From JANPGR01 sp031424015 (GTDB lineage: Bacteria > Patescibacteriota > Minisyncoccia > Phycocordibacterales > UBA1006): a stretch of 9,353 bases of DNA. The position numbers were made by a program, and so were the translations under genes. Below are positions 1 to 5,303 of the stretch, piece by piece. The stretch is from positions 1 to 9,353 of the forward strand of contig JANPGR010000059.1 of the NCBI GenBank assembly GCA_031424015.1, given 5' to 3'. Position 1 is the first letter of the stretch, and each line of letters opens with the position of its first letter. Below the pieces are notes generated by a model. It searched no databases, was not told the origin of the DNA, and saw nothing but the letters and a program-made list of their open reading frames with translations.

Positions 1-251
1 GTAAAACCTAGATTTTATAGCGCACTCAAGAGTATAAGAAAACATAGTCGTTAGTACTCCTTGTTTTCAAAAAAAATGTATTTTGTGAGAGAACTGTACT
101 AGTAGTACAGTGAATGAGCAAAAGACGTTTTGTAGCAGAAATATAGGTTTTACTGTCGGGAAGTCACTGTGAGTTATTTTGACAGTGAGACCCGATACAG
201 GTTCTAAGGCGTACGCCGAGTTTTGCAAGGTCGAAAAAGTTGTAAAACCTA
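1..251. repeat. Cluster of nested palindromic elements (non-coding)
   Basis: No credible gene is seen here. The 10-mer GTAAAACCTA occurs at 1-10 and 242-251 and in inverted form at 144-153, so it bounds two adjacent units. Inside the first unit are a GAAAACA/TGTTTTC palindrome at 38-68, which is repeated at 3330-3363, and a perfect 7-bp hairpin with a 3-nt loop at 94-110 (CTGTACT/AGTACAG). Inside the second is a long hairpin at 153-200: CTGTCGGG pairs with CCCGATACAG apart from a 2-nt bulge, then TCACTGT pairs with ACAGTGA. The 10-bp palindrome GGCGTACGCC is at 208-217. The cluster lies downstream of the minus-strand envelope operon and could act in transcript termination. That role is inference. 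Confidence 0.6.
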
Positions 252-502
252 TTTAGAGCCTATCCCAATAGGGATTACGAATTTGAAACGCAGAGATTTC
301 GAAGGAAAAATACAGAAATACGAATGAGCTGGCTCTGCACTGGAAAATATACTCTCTCATTCTTCGTTCGTTATTTTCTGGCGTACTATCAGTACAGAGA
401 ATGAGTATTTGTGTGTTTTTACGAGAAATAGCAAGTTTCAAATCGTAAAAGCCTTGTGTTCTTTGGTAAAAGGCTGGTGCCTGTTGGGATAGGGTCTTAG
501 GT
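252..502. repeat. Long imperfect inverted repeat, MITE-like
   Basis: The outer arms 255-268 and 484-497 are inverted copies of each other with 13 of 14 bases matching (AGAGCCTATCCCAA). Inner arms 276-289 and 435-447 also pair (TACGAATTTGAAAC against TACGATTTGAAAC). Near the centre is a GTACT/AGTAC hairpin at 383-395, followed by AGAGAATGAG; the hairpin at 94-110 is followed by the similar TGAATGAG, so the two may be related. The symmetry spans about 245 bp with no open frame that looks like a protein, which fits a non-autonomous palindromic element or a large structured RNA. No flanking target-site duplication was recognised. Confidence 0.55.
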
Positions 503-538
503 AGATAACAGAGTCCACAAGCTATGCAGAATGGAAAA

Positions 539-1111
539 TTATTCTTTGTAAGACAGTACCTTGTTGCACCCACGCACAATCACTAGCCCAATAATACTAC
601 CGACCAAAATATCAAAAGGATAGTGGATCCCTACAGCCACACGAGAAACACATATATATATGGTTAGAATCAAAGAAAAAACGGATAGTGGACGCGAAAT
701 CTTCCATAACATCCCGGAAATAATGGTAAATATCATTGCATGAGCAGAAGGAAAGGAGTTAAATCCTGCATAATAATACAAGGCTTCTATTTGTAATTCT
801 GGAACCAAAAAAGGCCTCGGTACTGCAAAAGTTTTTTGCAATATTTCTTTTATAACCAATCCAATTCCAACCGCGCCAATCAGCCAAGCTATATTTGATA
901 TATGGCGAGTTGCCAGAGAGAATTTCTCTTTTTGTGAAGAATTATAGAGTGTGTAACAAAGATATAAAAACAAAACTCCTATTAAAATCTTGTCTGCATA
1001 TTGTGTGCCTGTGAGAAATATTGCACGCGAGGTAGGGCTAACTACAGCCAATTGATTAATTAATTGGAGTAGAGCGATATTTTCTGGGATCAAAGATTCA
1101 ATAGGTATCAT
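539..1111 (-). CDS. PAP2-family membrane phosphatase (undecaprenyl-diphosphatase-like)
   Basis: This 190-residue polytopic membrane protein carries the PAP2 signature. Motif 1 ends in VPRP (residues 97-100), motif 2 is PSAH (121-124) and motif 3 is SRVAVGIHYPFD (156-167), where His163 is the expected nucleophile. Hydrophobic segments lie at about 41-55, 74-90, 125-137, 142-157 and 167-180. Family members remove phosphate from lipid pyrophosphates such as undecaprenyl diphosphate, or from phosphatidic acid. The substrate here cannot be read from sequence. Motif 1 is slightly off consensus: the usual lysine seven residues before the RP is Gln92, with Lys93 next to it. The start ATG lies 5 nt after the stop of the upstream transglycosylase gene and has no good ribosome site, so expression probably depends on that gene. 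Both products fit envelope work. Confidence 0.85.
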   Translation of the reverse strand: MIPIESLIPENIALLQLINQLAVVSPTSRAIFLTGTQYADKILIGVLFLYLCYTLYNSSQKEKFSLATRHISNIAWLIGAVGIGLVIKEILQKTFAVPRPFLVPELQIEALYYYAGFNSFPSAHAMIFTIISGMLWKISRPLSVFSLILTIYICVSRVAVGIHYPFDILVGSIIGLVIVRGCNKVLSYKE

Positions 1112-1116
1112 AAATG

Positions 1117-2472
1117 TTATTCATCACTATCCAAGAAATCAATATCATCAGCAAAGTTCGAAGCATGAGACATAACAGAATTACCGTAGAATGCATTTCT
1201 TACTCCTGACACACCACAAGCTCGTCCAGAGTAATATTTACACGCTGCATTGCGCTCTCCGTCATACGTCTGAGATTTTGCGCCTAGGTCAGCGACATAC
1301 AGAGCTGTAGCGGTAAATGCATGGAGAGGGATCCAAGGGTTTGCAGCTGTCCCTGTTTTTTCTGCGATTTTATCTGCAAACATATTCCAGGTAGACGGGA
1401 TGAATTGGGACGGCCCCATAGCTCCACCATATCCAACCCCAGCCAGAGGACAAGAAACTGCTGTAGTTTTATAGTCTTTGCCGAGTTTATCCATCAGTTT
1501 CAAAAAAGGCTGCACATCACGGGTTGGTTTCATAACATTACGAATAGGCTTGCCAGACAATGTAGTACCAGAACCGTCCGACGTATCCGTCAGATAACAC
1601 CTCCCTACGTTTTGTCCTATTCCTGTTTCTTGCTTTAGAATAGCTAGGATGAATGCTGGTCTGACTCCTGTGAGCTTTCCTGCCTGCTTTGCCAATTTTA
1701 CTGCTTCGCCGAATGCTATTCCTCCACCCTTTACTTCGATCAAGCTGAACAACCTAGCACGAAGTTGTGCAACTTTTGCTTTTCGTTCTGCTATGGTTTT
1801 TTTGTATTCTACTTCTTTTCCTACACTTACTTTTAATAATGAGTCTTTCTCTTTATGTTTTACTTCTACTTGGGCTTTGTTTTTTTCTAGATCTTTCTTT
1901 ACGAGATTTTCTTCTTGTTTTTTCTCTTCGAGTTGAGTTTTTTCTTCTGCTGTTTGGGCTTGGATAGTAACGATCTTTTGGAATGAATGCGTCAATCCAT
2001 TTTTCAAGTCATGAAAAGCAAAAATATCTTGAAAAAATTCAGAAAATGTCTGCCCCGTCAAGAAAACTTCAGCCAAAGAATATTGCTCCAATTGGTTTTG
2101 TTTTCTCATCAGTCTCGCGAGGGATTGTTTCTCTCGAGAGAGCTCATCAGAGAGCTTGTGAATTGTTTCATTTTTTTCGACGATTTGACCTGACAATCTC
2201 TGGAGAAGCGTTGCTTTTTTTTGAATTTCTAATTTTTTAGCTGAAATCTCATTTTGGAGAACGGAAAGGTCTTTTTTGATTGACCCTGATTGCTTTCGCT
2301 GTATTTCTAGTTCTGCTTCTTTTGCTTTGATTTCTTGTTCGATTTGTTTCAATTGGTCTTCGATTTGGGCTCGTTCCTCTGCTTGGGTGAGCGCAAAAAC
2401 AGGGGCAACAGGTACAAGAAAAAAAGCAACCAACAAAAAACCACACACTATACGGGGGAAAATACGCGACAT
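1117..2472 (-). CDS. Secreted coiled-coil lytic transglycosylase (MltB/SLT-like)
   Basis: This 451-residue protein has three parts. Residues 1-28 form a signal peptide ending near VFA/LTQ. Residues 29-245 are charged and heptad-rich (Glu, Lys, Gln, Leu), a long coiled coil like those of the peptidoglycan-hydrolase regulators EnvC and CwlO. Residues 250-440 match the MltB-type transglycosylase fold: LKQETGIG carries the probable catalytic Glu282, and AMGPSQFIPSTW (351-362) is the conserved substrate-groove motif, followed by NPW (378-380) and an alanine-rich helix. The family cleaves the MurNAc-GlcNAc bond of peptidoglycan to leave anhydro-MurNAc. Fusing the coiled coil directly to the enzyme suggests self-contained regulation or tethering at the envelope (inference). 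The start sits about 12 nt after a strong extended -10 box, which implies a leaderless mRNA. The PAP2 gene follows in the same operon. Confidence 0.88.
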   Translation of the reverse strand: MSRIFPRIVCGFLLVAFFLVPVAPVFALTQAEERAQIEDQLKQIEQEIKAKEAELEIQRKQSGSIKKDLSVLQNEISAKKLEIQKKATLLQRLSGQIVEKNETIHKLSDELSREKQSLARLMRKQNQLEQYSLAEVFLTGQTFSEFFQDIFAFHDLKNGLTHSFQKIVTIQAQTAEEKTQLEEKKQEENLVKKDLEKNKAQVEVKHKEKDSLLKVSVGKEVEYKKTIAERKAKVAQLRARLFSLIEVKGGGIAFGEAVKLAKQAGKLTGVRPAFILAILKQETGIGQNVGRCYLTDTSDGSGTTLSGKPIRNVMKPTRDVQPFLKLMDKLGKDYKTTAVSCPLAGVGYGGAMGPSQFIPSTWNMFADKIAEKTGTAANPWIPLHAFTATALYVADLGAKSQTYDGERNAACKYYSGRACGVSGVRNAFYGNSVMSHASNFADDIDFLDSDE

Positions 2473-2483
2473 ATATCCGTATC

Positions 2484-2489
2484 AGTATA
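2484..2489 (-). promoter_or_regulatory. Extended -10 promoter for the transglycosylase operon
   Basis: On the minus strand this reads TGG-TATACT, an extended -10 box, and the ATG at 2472 begins 11 nt after its last base. A start about 7 nt downstream of the box leaves a leader of only a few nucleotides. No good -35 is seen. The 16 bases around it are nearly identical to those around the tRNA-Ser promoter at 3029-3034 (ATTCTGGTATACTG). Confidence 0.65.
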
Positions 2490-2546
2490 CCAGAATCAGT
2501 GTCTTTCCCCTATCGCGCTTTCCACAGGCAAGTTAGTTTTTCTTTA

Positions 2547-2731
2547 TGAGGAGACGGCGGGACCCCGATGGGGCGCAGCAGTCTGCGCTGGTTTGTTTCG
2601 CGTTGCTACACAAACATCAGCTTGACCTCGCACCACAAGAGTATAATGATTTGTACGAATCGCTTCGCTAATCTACAAATCAAAAAATCCCGACAAAATA
2701 TGAAGCAGTTCATATTTTTCCCGTCTCCTCA
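2547..2731 (-). ncRNA. tRNA-Ser-associated tRNA-like repeat unit, copy E2
   Basis: Read on the minus strand, this 185-bp unit opens with TGAGGAGACGG (2731-2721), complementary to the 3' end of tRNA-Ser(GCU), and closes with a direct copy of that end, TCCCGCCGTCTCCTCAT (2562-2546). Between them lie: a 9-bp hairpin with loop CTGC at 2696-2717; CGGGATT, complementary to the tRNA T-stem 3' strand; an extra hairpin with 8-bp arms at 2648-2681; and a conserved core at 2572-2625 with GTTTGT/ACAAAC and GCGCAG/CTGCGC helices. The same core and order occur at 9135-9263, where helix bases differ in a compensatory way. The fold would have acceptor and T-stem helices like a tRNA. Transcription and processing are inferred, not shown. 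Confidence 0.6.
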
Positions 2732-2778
2732 TATAACAAAACCACAGAATTCTGTGGTTTTGTTATATGAGGAGACGG
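2721..2778. repeat. Perfect 58-bp palindrome containing tRNA acceptor sequence
   Basis: The two 29-bp arms are exact reverse complements, centred on GAATTC at 2747-2752. The outer 10 bases of each arm (CCGTCTCCTC and its complement) are tRNA-Ser(GCU) acceptor sequence. The inner arms contain AAAACCACAG and CTGTGGTTTT, so the RNA from either strand could act as a terminator hairpin. The palindrome joins the end of unit E1 to the start of unit E2. Confidence 0.85.
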
Positions 2779-2934
2779 CGGGATTCGGTCACAAAACATA
2801 TGTTCTCAATACTCGTTTTGCAAACTCGTATTCGAACATTGTTTCGCTACCCCCTACACGAATCTCACCTTACTTCTTTTGTCAAATATATACCCAATAC
2901 TCCTAAGGTCGCATTGGGACATATTTTGCCAATG
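2768..2934 (-). repeat. Diverged tRNA-like repeat unit, copy E1
   Basis: This unit directly follows tRNA-Ser(GCU) on the minus strand and ends in a 21-nt exact copy of the tRNA 3' end (2787-2767 against 2952-2932), giving a period of 165 bp. Inside, in the same order as in the other two units, are TTAGGAG (compare TGAGGAG), GAGATTCG (a T-arm complement) and TAGCGAAACAA (a core piece). The usual short hairpin and most of the core are not recognisable. Instead there is an imperfect hairpin at 2801-2838 (TGTTC..AATAC..GTTT paired with AAAC..GTATT..GAACA). It reads as an older, decayed or rearranged relative of E2. Confidence 0.5.
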
Positions 2935-3019
2935 AGGAGACGGCGGGATTCGAACCCGCGGGGCTGTTACGCCCACCTCCTTAGCAAGGAGGCACATTCG
3001 GCCACTCTGACACGTCTCC
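2935..3019 (-). tRNA. tRNA-Ser(GCU)
   Basis: This is an 85-nt class II tRNA. The acceptor GGAGACG pairs with CGTCTCC. The anticodon stem is CCTCC/GGAGG with loop TTGCTAA, which gives anticodon GCU for AGC and AGU codons. The long variable arm is GGGC/GCCC with a six-base loop, and the T-arm is GCGGG-TTCGAAT-CCCGC. CCA is not encoded. Two oddities: the base at position 73 is T rather than the G usual for serine tRNAs, and the D-stem is weak, with only two good pairs in the standard alignment. Two units carrying copies of its 3' end follow it. Confidence 0.95.
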
Positions 3020-3028
3020 TGTCCGGCC

Positions 3029-3056
3029 AGTATACCAGAATCTATAAAGAATTCAA
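3029..3056 (-). promoter_or_regulatory. Promoter of tRNA-Ser(GCU)
   Basis: The minus strand has TTGAAT (3056-3051), a 16-bp spacer, then TGG-TATACT (box at 3034-3029). The expected start is about 3 nt before the mature tRNA 5' end at 3019, so the 5' leader would be tiny. Confidence 0.65.
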
Positions 3057-3329
3057 AATTCTAAAAAGAACATAATTGAATACATGTATACGAGATTCCT
3101 GCATGTGCAGGAATGACAATACCTATAGGGTTTTAAAAAGCTTTACAGTAATAGCTTTTACAGGTGACGACGTAGTCGTCTTCCCAGGCTTGACCTGGGA
3201 TGACGAAAATAACGACTACAGGGAGTATATTTTCTAATGCAAAGCCCATTACGATAATCTCTATTTTCAAGTAACTTTTACTTTGCAATATATTGCACCA
3301 ACTCCTGGGTTCCGGCGCCACAGGCACTA

Positions 3330-3363
3330 GAAAACATAGTCGTACTGTGTACTCCTTGTTTTC
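3330..3363. repeat. Dispersed palindromic repeat, copy 2 (copy 1 at 38-68)
   Basis: The stem GAAAACA/TGTTTTC encloses AG/CT, a symmetric TC/TC internal loop, then GTAC/GTAC. Copy 1 at 38-68 shares the first 14 and last 15 bases and differs only in the apex. A-rich and T-rich flanks on opposite sides would let it terminate transcription from both directions (inference). Confidence 0.6.
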
Positions 3364-3375
3364 GTTGCGTTTCCA

Positions 3376-3411
3376 AAAAATTTAGTCGCACTTTTGGTGC
3401 TCCTGATTTTT
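3376..3411. repeat. Dispersed palindromic repeat, copy 3
   Basis: It has the same plan as 3330-3363 with a changed sequence: an A-run, AG, TC, GCAC, loop TTTTG, GTGC, TC, CT, then a T-run. The inner helix has changed from GTAC/GTAC to GCAC/GTGC while the TC/TC internal loop is kept. It lies 75 bp after the stop of the minus-strand pilin-like operon and is a candidate terminator for it. Confidence 0.55.
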
Positions 3412-3485
3412 ATCGAAGTTTATACCCTTGCGGTATTGGGTCCGGAATGACGACCCTATTTATTGAAATATATCCCGTTGTGGGG

Positions 3486-3749
3486 TTACAACAATGTCTG
3501 CCCAGCGCGCACCGTATTGGCGATCACCTGCAGAATGCCGAATGTAGACGCCATAATGAACATCCCTACAATCCCCCAAATCATATGCATTTTCAATGGT
3601 TCTACATTTTTCTCGTTTCCCTCTTGTTTGTAATAAATAAACATAACCCCACCCCAGAGAAATACTATGAGCGCAACAGCAAATCCAACCTGAATGAGCG
3701 GGTTCAAAATATATTTATAAATATTGAGGATAATCTCTGTGAGTTGCAT
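3486..3749 (-). CDS. Small two-helix pilin-like membrane protein
   Basis: This 87-residue protein has two hydrophobic helices, about 17-40 and 55-77, joined by a charged loop with the sequence KQEGNEKNVEPLK. The pattern of TM helix, Gly-Asn loop, short basic stretch, Trp, second TM helix also occurs in the other two proteins of this locus. It matches the small T4SS-pilin/TrbC-like proteins frequent in CPR genomes. There is no clear cleavable signal peptide, unlike its neighbours. It starts 14 nt after the stop of the upstream gene with no Shine-Dalgarno site, so it is probably the second gene of an operon. A role as a subunit of a secretion or surface structure is inferred from fold and neighbours only. 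Confidence 0.75.
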   Translation of the reverse strand: MQLTEIILNIYKYILNPLIQVGFAVALIVFLWGGVMFIYYKQEGNEKNVEPLKMHMIWGIVGMFIMASTFGILQVIANTVRAGQTLL

Positions 3750-3763
3750 AAAGAATTCTAGTT

Positions 3764-4192
3764 TTACTGTGTACTAAATTGAGGAATAGGAGCCGTACCA
3801 CCCTGCCCGATTCCGAGCGATCCTCCGATAAAATATACGATACCCCACACGGATAACATCACGAACAATGCCAACATAGACCAAATCAGATAACTGCGTA
3901 ATTTCTTTGCATAGTCTGCATTACCTCCGCCAGCCTGTGCTATATATCTGAGGGCTCCGACCATAAACACAATCAAGGTAATAGAGATAATCAGCATCAC
4001 AGTCCCCTTGCCGACGAGGCAGCCTCCGATCCAGTAGAGAATTCCTGTGACGTCCTTGATCCCCGAAGAACAGGTAGCAAATACACTCGTGCTGGCATCG
4101 GTCGCAGTAGTATTGGCAGCGGGCAACTGTGCCATCGCAACGAGAGGTAAAATTAACACACAGATTGTTGCAATAAGTGATTTGATTTTCAT
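3764..4192 (-). CDS. Secreted pilin-like membrane protein (T4SS-pilin/TrbC-like)
   Basis: With the start placed at 4192, the product is 142 residues. A longer frame reaches 4297, but the extra 35 residues would run through the divergent promoter and into the neighbouring gene, while the chosen start gives a textbook signal peptide (MKIK, hydrophobic core, AMA/Q near residue 21). The mature part has two cysteines (41 and 58) and TM helices at about 62-85 and 100-123. The loop AGGGNADYAKKLRS joins them, the GN..K..R pattern shared with the other two proteins here. Small two-helix proteins of this kind include VirB2/TrbC pilins. The -10 box ends 8 nt before the ATG, so the mRNA should be leaderless or nearly so. 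Confidence 0.78.
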   Translation of the reverse strand: MKIKSLIATICVLILPLVAMAQLPAANTTATDASTSVFATCSSGIKDVTGILYWIGGCLVGKGTVMLIISITLIVFMVGALRYIAQAGGGNADYAKKLRSYLIWSMLALFVMLSVWGIVYFIGGSLGIGQGGTAPIPQFSTQ

Positions 4193-4210
4193 ATAAATAG
4201 AGTATATCAT
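4182..4210 (+). promoter_or_regulatory. Promoter of the plus-strand pilin-like gene
   Basis: TTGATT (4182-4187), a 17-bp spacer, then TATCAT (4205-4210). The ATG is at 4219, so transcription would begin 1-3 nt before it, again leaderless. The -35 lies inside the signal-peptide codons of the divergent gene, and the two -10 boxes overlap by 2 bp. Confidence 0.6.
4201..4206 (-). promoter_or_regulatory. Extended -10 promoter for the minus-strand pilin-like operon
   Basis: The minus strand reads TGA-TATACT, an extended -10 box, followed by 8 nt and the ATG at 4192. The predicted leader is 0-2 nt. No convincing -35 is seen. The box overlaps the promoter of the divergent gene. Confidence 0.6.
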
Positions 4211-4218
4211 AGATACAT

Positions 4219-5301
4219 ATGAAGAAAACTCTCTGGTGTGTATTAATAGCATTTTTACTACTCGTGGGATTGTCTCCTCAGGCTTTTGCGCAAACACCTT
4301 ATTTAAAGAATACTACAGTTCCAAACGAAACCGCTACTTTTACCAAAGATGACAAATCTGCAGCAATAACAATGACGGTGAACAGGTACGAACCCAGAAT
4401 AGTAGCAACAACAGGAAGCAGAACATTAAGTGTGAAACCTAACGATTTCATATCTAGCCTATCTGCACAAGCACTAGCGAACAGTGTGTCCGGTTTACCT
4501 ATTTTAGATAACTATTCGAATGTACTACTCTCTATTGGTGATGGTTTTCAAAAATACTCAAGCTCAAACCTAACCTTTGTTACTTTTTATCATAAAGCAT
4601 CCGGTAAACTCTATTACTACATCCCTTCTGAGAATTCTTTTGAACCACTTCCAAAAGCTGGTGAGGTAAATGCCTATAATACTTCTAAAATCCCCCTTAT
4701 CGTCTGGCAACGAACTCCTGCTGCAAAAACTTCACAAAACACAACACAGCCATCTTCTACAAACACCACAGCAGTAGATCTAGAAAAAAAATGTGCTAGC
4801 AACTACACTGGGTATACAGCTACAACACGAAACCCAATGTTATATTCTTTATATCGAACAACTGTTTGTAGAATCACGACTGCAGGCACTCAAACCGGTA
4901 CTACTTCTACTACACAACCATCTGCAACCCCTACCCCCAAAACCGATCCTGCTGCAGGTACTCCCACACCCGGTCAAACCACCAATCGCGGGACGGATTT
5001 CGACAAACTTCCCAACCCTCTCGGTGGCGCAGGAATCGTGGACATCAATACAGGAATATCCAAAGTAATGAATCTGGTACTGATGGTAGCGATACCTTTT
5101 GTTGTGATTATGATTATGTATTCCGGATTCCTATTCATCGCTGCATATGGTAATCCTGGTAAATTGGAAAAAGCGCGCTCTACTTTGCTCTGGACCCTCG
5201 TTGGTACTGCTCTCCTCCTCGGGGCGACCACAATTGGAACAGCGATCGTAAACACAGTAAAGAAAATCGGCGGCGGGACCACACAAACAACTAAAAAATA
5301 G
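4219..5301 (+). CDS. Secreted protein with unknown N-terminal domain and C-terminal pilin-like helices
   Basis: This 360-residue protein has a signal peptide (1-24, ending AFA/Q), an unrecognised domain of about 140 residues (25-165) rich in Ser, Thr and Tyr, then a low-complexity Thr/Pro/Ser linker (167-262). The linker is interrupted by a short segment with two cysteines (192 and 217) that could form a disulfide. The last 85 residues repeat the local pilin-like pattern: TM helix 282-308, loop GNPGKLEKARS, TM helix 322-346. The layout suggests an exported globular domain on a flexible stalk anchored by a T4SS-pilin-like base, perhaps a decorated subunit or adhesin of the same structure as the two divergent proteins. 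That role is inference. The N-terminal part may be lineage-specific. Confidence 0.8.
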   Translation: MKKTLWCVLIAFLLLVGLSPQAFAQTPYLKNTTVPNETATFTKDDKSAAITMTVNRYEPRIVATTGSRTLSVKPNDFISSLSAQALANSVSGLPILDNYSNVLLSIGDGFQKYSSSNLTFVTFYHKASGKLYYYIPSENSFEPLPKAGEVNAYNTSKIPLIVWQRTPAAKTSQNTTQPSSTNTTAVDLEKKCASNYTGYTATTRNPMLYSLYRTTVCRITTAGTQTGTTSTTQPSATPTPKTDPAAGTPTPGQTTNRGTDFDKLPNPLGGAGIVDINTGISKVMNLVLMVAIPFVVIMIMYSGFLFIAAYGNPGKLEKARSTLLWTLVGTALLLGATTIGTAIVNTVKKIGGGTTQTTKK

Positions 5302-5303
5302 TA

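Larger units (their letters stand above)
3057..3485. repeat. Non-coding stretch rich in hairpin repeats
   Basis: No credible gene is seen. Three sites share a GGAATGAC-like end. One is a 9-bp hairpin with a 2-nt loop at 3095-3114 (ATTCCTGCA/TGCAGGAAT) followed by GAC. The second is a symmetric hairpin at 3176-3206 (TCGTC, CCCAGG, loop CTTGA, CCTGGG, GACGA). The third is TCCGGAATGACGA at 3441-3453. A further GACGAC/GTCGTC hairpin lies at 3166-3180 and overlaps the second. Two palindromes of the AG-TC-GnAC type follow at 3330-3363 and 3376-3411. The stretch separates tRNA-Ser(GCU) and its promoter from the 3' end of the pilin-like operon. Confidence 0.6.

Noticed and set aside
253..579. 108-codon minus-strand open frame
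   Set aside because: It runs through the inverted-repeat element and into the PAP2 gene; composition is not protein-like and there is no start context.
2535..2952. CRISPR array
   Set aside because: The repeats are tRNA 3' ends at unequal 165 and 221 bp intervals with structured intervening units, and there are no cas genes.
2568..3075. Plus-strand open frames of 100-110 codons with repeated LYEETAG and MRRRRDS peptides
   Set aside because: They are the antisense of tRNA-Ser(GCU) and its downstream units; the repeated peptides are translations of the tRNA 3' end.
4193..4297. 35-residue N-terminal extension of the minus pilin-like gene
   Set aside because: It would cover the divergent promoter and 79 bp of the other gene; the internal Met gives a normal signal peptide.
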